DNA from: Acholeplasmataceae bacterium
Lineage (GTDB): Bacteria > Bacillota_I > Bacilli_A > ML615J-28 > CAG-313
DNA: 36,838 nt
Assembly: GCA_012838545.1 (NCBI GenBank)
Contig: DUPC01000065.1
Coordinates: 1 to 36,838, forward strand
Direction of reading: 5' to 3'
The notes under the pieces were generated by a model, which did no database searches, was not told the DNA's origin, and saw nothing but the letters and a program-made list of their open reading frames with translations. A program made the translations under genes and the position numbers. Positions 33,539-36,838 of the stretch are shown here, one piece after another. The first letter of the stretch is position 1; each line of letters begins with the position of its first letter.

Positions 33539-34595
33539 ATATTTTATTTACCTCGTTTTCGTCATAAATTCTCCGCTCGTTTTCATCGAAAGCATAAACA
33601 TTTTGACGTCTCAGTACCATTCTAACCTTTTCACCTAGTTTCTTTACTTTACGGCTGGCATCCTTAATGTAAATTTTGCCGATGCCGATGTCGATATAAT
33701 ACAAAAATTCCGATCCATGATTTTCAATGGCTAAGACTGCTCCGGTTATATCGACGTCACCTTCTCTTACTGGGTGCTCTTCATCCACAAAATGAATGTT
33801 GCGTGGCCTAAAACCGATTCTCTTGCCATTATCCAAAACAATAATATTCATTCCCGGATCGCCGATGAACTGAGCCACAAAAACGCAATTAGGTTCGTCG
33901 TGGATTTCCATCGGTGTTCCCACTTGTTCTATCACACCCTCGTTCATAACCACAATGTTATCGCCCATGGTCATGGCTTCAACCTGGTCGTGGGTGACAT
34001 AAACGAAAGTCGATTTTAACTTTTCATGAATTTGAATCAACTCGGTACGCATCGATGACCTAAGTTTAGCATCCAGATTGGAAAGCGGTTCATCCATTAA
34101 GAAAACTTGGGGTTTTTTGGCTATGGCGCGGGCCAAGGCAACCCGCTGACGCTGTCCGCCGGATAAATTGGCCGGACGACGATTGGCGTATTCTTCGAGA
34201 TTAACCAATTTAAGTACTTCTTTTATACGTCTGTTGATTTCATAACTAGGCATCCGTGCATTTTTTAAGCCAAACTCAATGTTTTTCCAAACTGTCATAT
34301 GAGGATATAAAGCATAAGTTTGAAAAACCATCGCAATTCCCCGATCACCGGGGTCGATATTGGTAACATCGACATCGCCAATTTTAATGGTTCCGAGGGT
34401 TATCGATTCAAGCCCGGCAATCATCCGTAAAAGCGTGGTTTTTCCACAACCGCTCGGACCTACCAAAACGGTAAAACTGCGTTCGGGGATTGTCAAAGTG
34501 ACATTGTCTACTGCCCGTTTCCCATCCGGCAATAAGCCTTTTCGACGTGGTTCGCCATATATTTTCGTTAAATCTGTTAGTTCTATTTTCGACAT
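33510..34595 (-). CDS. Sugar ABC transporter ATPase, MalK/MsmK/UgpC type
   Basis: A 361-aa cytosolic ATPase. Walker A GPSGCGKTT (46-54), Q-loop VFQTYALYPH, signature LSGGQRQR, Walker B VFLMDEPLSNLD and switch VYVTHDQVEAM are all present. A C-terminal OB-type (TOBE) domain follows (GFRPRNIHF). A short insertion (EPRRKGLLPDGKR) sits before the first conserved aromatic contacts. ATPases of this type can serve several sugar importers. GAGGAGG lies 6 nt before the ATG. It overlaps the deacetylase gene upstream and the permease downstream, indicating strict co-translation. Confidence 0.95.
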   Translation of the reverse strand: MSKIELTDLTKIYGEPRRKGLLPDGKRAVDNVTLTIPERSFTVLVGPSGCGKTTLLRMIAGLESITLGTIKIGDVDVTNIDPGDRGIAMVFQTYALYPHMTVWKNIEFGLKNARMPSYEINRRIKEVLKLVNLEEYANRRPANLSGGQRQRVALARAIAKKPQVFLMDEPLSNLDAKLRSSMRTELIQIHEKLKSTFVYVTHDQVEAMTMGDNIVVMNEGVIEQVGTPMEIHDEPNCVFVAQFIGDPGMNIIVLDNGKRIGFRPRNIHFVDEEHPVREGDVDITGAVLAIENHGSEFLYYIDIGIGKIYIKDASRKVKKLGEKVRMVLRRQNVYAFDENERRIYDENEVNKIYGYFRETRK

Positions 34596-35335
34596 AAAGC
34601 TTCCTCCTCAAAGTCAGTAAGAATAATATCGTGATTCTGGATTATTTCCTTAATGCGACTGCTGGTTAATGCTTCGAGTTCAACCAAACGTTGGGTATTA
34701 TATGTTGAATGAAGACATAAATAATCGTCGATGTAAGCGGGATGAACCATAAGTTCGGCTATTTCCACTTTTTCCATTTCCGTTAGTTTTATTTCTAATC
34801 GTTGCAAAAGGTCATCCACAGTTTCTGGGTCGATGGCCTTAAAGCAATTTATAAAGCAGGCTTTTTTGTAGTTGGGGGTTTCCAAATCGCGAACCGGAAT
34901 ATCTTTTTCCGTCGATAGTTCGTAAACCACTTCCTTTGCCACATCATAGATTTGGTGAGCATATAAATGGCTGTCAAAATGCGTGGGTTTTTTTTGAAAA
35001 AGTTCAACAAACCGATTGTACTGAGCTAGAAATTCGCGTTTTATTTCTGCTTTTTGGAATTTTGTGACGTCGGGATTTTCCTTGGGTTTGAAAAATTCCC
35101 CATTCGATTTTACCAAACTCGGACAGTCGGTAAGAGGTTTTCCGAGCGTCATATTCAAATGTAAACCTAATTTTAAACTTGGGTATCTTTTCGATAATTT
35201 CCTAGCGTGTTTGATTTTCGGCATGGTTACCATCACGGTACTTGAAGTCACAATGCCGTTTTTATGGGCTTCGATAATTCCCTTGTTTACCCCTTTGGTA
35301 AAGCCAAAATCATCAGCATTTACAATTAACTTCAT
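34583..35335 (-). CDS. chbG: ChbG/YdjC-type carbohydrate deacetylase
   Basis: A 250-aa cytosolic enzyme of the YdjC fold. It has NADDFG (6-11), His 59 in LGLHLNMT and the set THFDSHLYAH (118-127; His 119, Asp 121, His 123, His 127), matching the metal-binding and catalytic positions of ChbG, which deacetylates N-acetylated disaccharides such as chitobiose and its 6-phosphate. In Escherichia coli chbG adjoins the GH4 enzyme chbF; here a GH4 gene lies 4 nt upstream, an analogous pair, but import is by an ABC transporter rather than a PTS. Confidence 0.9.
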   Translation of the reverse strand: MKLIVNADDFGFTKGVNKGIIEAHKNGIVTSSTVMVTMPKIKHARKLSKRYPSLKLGLHLNMTLGKPLTDCPSLVKSNGEFFKPKENPDVTKFQKAEIKREFLAQYNRFVELFQKKPTHFDSHLYAHQIYDVAKEVVYELSTEKDIPVRDLETPNYKKACFINCFKAIDPETVDDLLQRLEIKLTEMEKVEIAELMVHPAYIDDYLCLHSTYNTQRLVELEALTSSRIKEIIQNHDIILTDFEEEALCRK

Positions 35336-35339
35336 GCTA

Positions 35340-36683
35340 TCACTTCATTTCCGGCCAATAATCCCGATTTGCTACAATCAACTCATCAAGTATTTTCTTG
35401 GCAAGCGCCATGTCAACTACCGTCCGGTTTAAGGTTAACGCTTGAAGTGCTTTTAGATAACTACCTTCAAAATAAGCTTCGCAAGTTAAGCGTTCATAGG
35501 CATATTGTTGTTCAATTAGACCTTTATAATAGGTCGAAACTGGTCCGACATCAAGCGGAGTTGCCCCATTGGCGCCTAAAGTGCATAATACTTCAATAAT
35601 AGCTTCTTCCGGCAAATTGGGAATGATGCCCTTGTTTTTGACCATAACTACATAGTATCTTTCTTGATCATGGAAAATCGCCTCGGCAATCTCCACAATC
35701 ATTTCGCCATGGGCATCTTTTTTGGTTAGTTCTTTAGTAACAAAATCGTCTATTTTGGTTGTTTGATGTTGGATTACTCTTTCGCATTGTTCATAAACTC
35801 GTTTGTCTCTACCGTCCATAACCTCATTGGCCCGGGTATAAGAAGGGTCTAAGTGCTCAATCGTTTCTTTCGGCAACAAATAATACTGTAAATAGGTATT
35901 AGGTAAATAAGTTGGGTCCAGTTTCAACATCTGTTTTACCGCGCCGTAAGTCACCAGCCACGAAGGATCGCGTTGTTCTTTATCGGCCGGAGCAAAACCG
36001 TTCTTAAAAATCAATTGTTTTATTTTGGGTGTAATATCTTCGCCGTTTCGTTTATCGATTATTTTGGTAAACCAACCAAAGTGGTTTAAACCAAAGTAAT
36101 AAGGTATCATATCTTTATAATCGATATCGCCTAAGAGTCTTGCATAGGCCATCAACAAACTGATGGGTTGGTCGCAGATATTGAGAATCCGTTTATCGTC
36201 CGGGAAAGCTTGATCTAAAGCAAGGGCAACGATGGCCGCGGGATTGGTATAGTTTAAAATCCAAGCAGCGGGGCTGTCCTTTCTGATTGCTTTCACTAGG
36301 TCAATCATATCTCTTATGGAACGGAGTCCATAGGCAAAACCGCCAGGACCGCAGGTTTCCTGACCAATTACATTGTTGCGTAAAGGGATTTTCTCATCCA
36401 ACTCGCGCATTTTGAACCCACCGGTGCGAATTTGGCAAAAGACAAAATCGATATTTTTAAAGGCTTTTGTAATATCCGTTGTATAAATCAGTTCTGCTTC
36501 GGGATAATAATCTTTCAATAAGATTTGGGAGTACTGACCCATCCTTTCCAATCGTCGTTCATTATTGTCATAAAGAATTATTCTTTTTACGGGAAACGAT
36601 TCTTTCTTTTTTATCAATCCGATTAATATTCCAGGGGTATAAGTGCTTCCACCTCCGGCAATACAAATATTCACTTTTTTCAC
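35340..36683 (-). CDS. GH4-family NAD-dependent glycosidase (6-phospho-beta-glucosidase-like)
   Basis: A 447-aa cytosolic enzyme with the GH4 hallmarks. These are the NAD loop CIAGGGSTYTPGI at the N-terminus, RTGGF (86-90), GQETCGPGGF (107-116), NYTNPAAIV (144-152), Cys 170 in NICDQPIS and His 201 in GLNHFGWF. The Cys and His are the manganese ligands. GH4 enzymes oxidise C3 of the sugar, eliminate the aglycone and re-reduce; most prefer 6-phospho-sugars. The start GTG at 36683 has GGAGG 10 nt upstream. No sugar kinase or PTS lies in the window, so the substrate may be non-phosphorylated or pre-phosphorylated. Confidence 0.93.
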   Translation of the reverse strand: MKKVNICIAGGGSTYTPGILIGLIKKKESFPVKRIILYDNNERRLERMGQYSQILLKDYYPEAELIYTTDITKAFKNIDFVFCQIRTGGFKMRELDEKIPLRNNVIGQETCGPGGFAYGLRSIRDMIDLVKAIRKDSPAAWILNYTNPAAIVALALDQAFPDDKRILNICDQPISLLMAYARLLGDIDYKDMIPYYFGLNHFGWFTKIIDKRNGEDITPKIKQLIFKNGFAPADKEQRDPSWLVTYGAVKQMLKLDPTYLPNTYLQYYLLPKETIEHLDPSYTRANEVMDGRDKRVYEQCERVIQHQTTKIDDFVTKELTKKDAHGEMIVEIAEAIFHDQERYYVVMVKNKGIIPNLPEEAIIEVLCTLGANGATPLDVGPVSTYYKGLIEQQYAYERLTCEAYFEGSYLKALQALTLNRTVVDMALAKKILDELIVANRDYWPEMK

Positions 36684-36699
36684 TTCCGGTCAACCTCCA

Positions 36700-36838
36700 C
36701 TATCCGCGATTAAAAACGTCCAAAACAATTCCGTTAGCATTAGGAATGACTAAACCTAAAGCCGCCGCCATCGTGACGCCAAAATCATAATTGTAAGCTA
36801 AACCTTCATATCGGTAATTTTGTTTTATTCCTTTGCCC
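36700..36838 (-). CDS. C-terminal end of a second alkaline-phosphatase-superfamily protein (partial)
   Basis: The frame runs off the right edge. The visible 45 residues (KQNYRYEGLAYNYDFGVTMA...NGIVLDVFNRG) match the C-terminus of the phosphodiesterase lipoprotein at 20230 (YDEETMVTSFGVAMAEALGF...RLDIFIPKEN). A GGAGG site overlaps its stop region and serves the GH4 gene, so it is the preceding gene of the same operon. Only the tail is visible, so catalytic residues cannot be checked. Confidence 0.7.
   Translation of the reverse strand, partial: GKGIKQNYRYEGLAYNYDFGVTMAAALGLVIPNANGIVLDVFNRG

Overview
The window is AT-rich bacterial DNA with strong GGAGG-type ribosome binding sites, very short gene spacings, many lipoproteins (lipobox signal peptides) and Gram-positive surface modules such as an InlB B-repeat, lamin-tail domains and a collagen-like repeat. 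TGG encodes Trp and TGA is used as a stop, so the genetic code is standard. This suggests a low-GC Bacillota or an Acholeplasma/Izemoplasma-like Mollicute rather than a code-4 mycoplasma. The lineage is inferred from gene content only; no rRNA or tRNA gene was recognised. Apart from the first gene, all genes lie on the minus strand.

Region 1 (1-8.4 kb) is housekeeping and accessory. It holds a PP-loop ATPase related to N-acetyl sugar amidotransferases, driven by a promoter with a 21-bp palindrome between its -35 and -10 boxes. It also holds an EFR1-type flavodoxin/ferredoxin fusion, an SDR oxidoreductase overlapping a YyaL-type thioredoxin-domain protein, a MacB-like ABC ATPase/permease with a near-consensus promoter, and a small collagen-like protein.

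Region 2 (8.4-20.1 kb) mixes intact genes with decaying ones. Intact genes are a GNAT acetyltransferase coupled to a 38-aa membrane peptide, a membrane-anchored proline-iminopeptidase-type hydrolase overlapping a lipoprotein, an OmpR/histidine kinase pair, and a sigma/anti-sigma locus. That locus has an ECF-type sigma factor, a membrane RsgI-like anti-sigma factor, and a second RsgI-like protein made as a lipoprotein with a long coiled-coil tail. Broken genes are two SAM methyltransferases, an Ig-like/ADP-ribosylglycohydrolase lipoprotein, a small secreted protein and an orphan C-terminal fragment.

Region 3 (20.1-36.8 kb, continuing past the right edge) looks like one polycistronic unit of at least 13 genes read leftwards. 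The order is phosphodiesterase/phosphatase (partial), GH4 glycosidase, ChbG/YdjC deacetylase, sugar ABC transporter (MalK-like ATPase, permease with a ~300-aa coiled-coil extension, second permease, solute-binding lipoprotein), Gfo/Idh oxidoreductase, lamin-tail lipoprotein, membrane-anchored metallophosphoesterase, RDD membrane protein, InlB/lamin-tail lipoprotein, and a second phosphodiesterase lipoprotein. A terminator closes it near 20070. The combination suggests that surface-anchored phosphoesterases release a sugar from a phosphorylated or phosphodiester-linked glycan. The ABC transporter would import it, and deacetylation plus NAD-dependent redox glycosidase chemistry would process it. 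That pathway is inference and the substrate is unknown.
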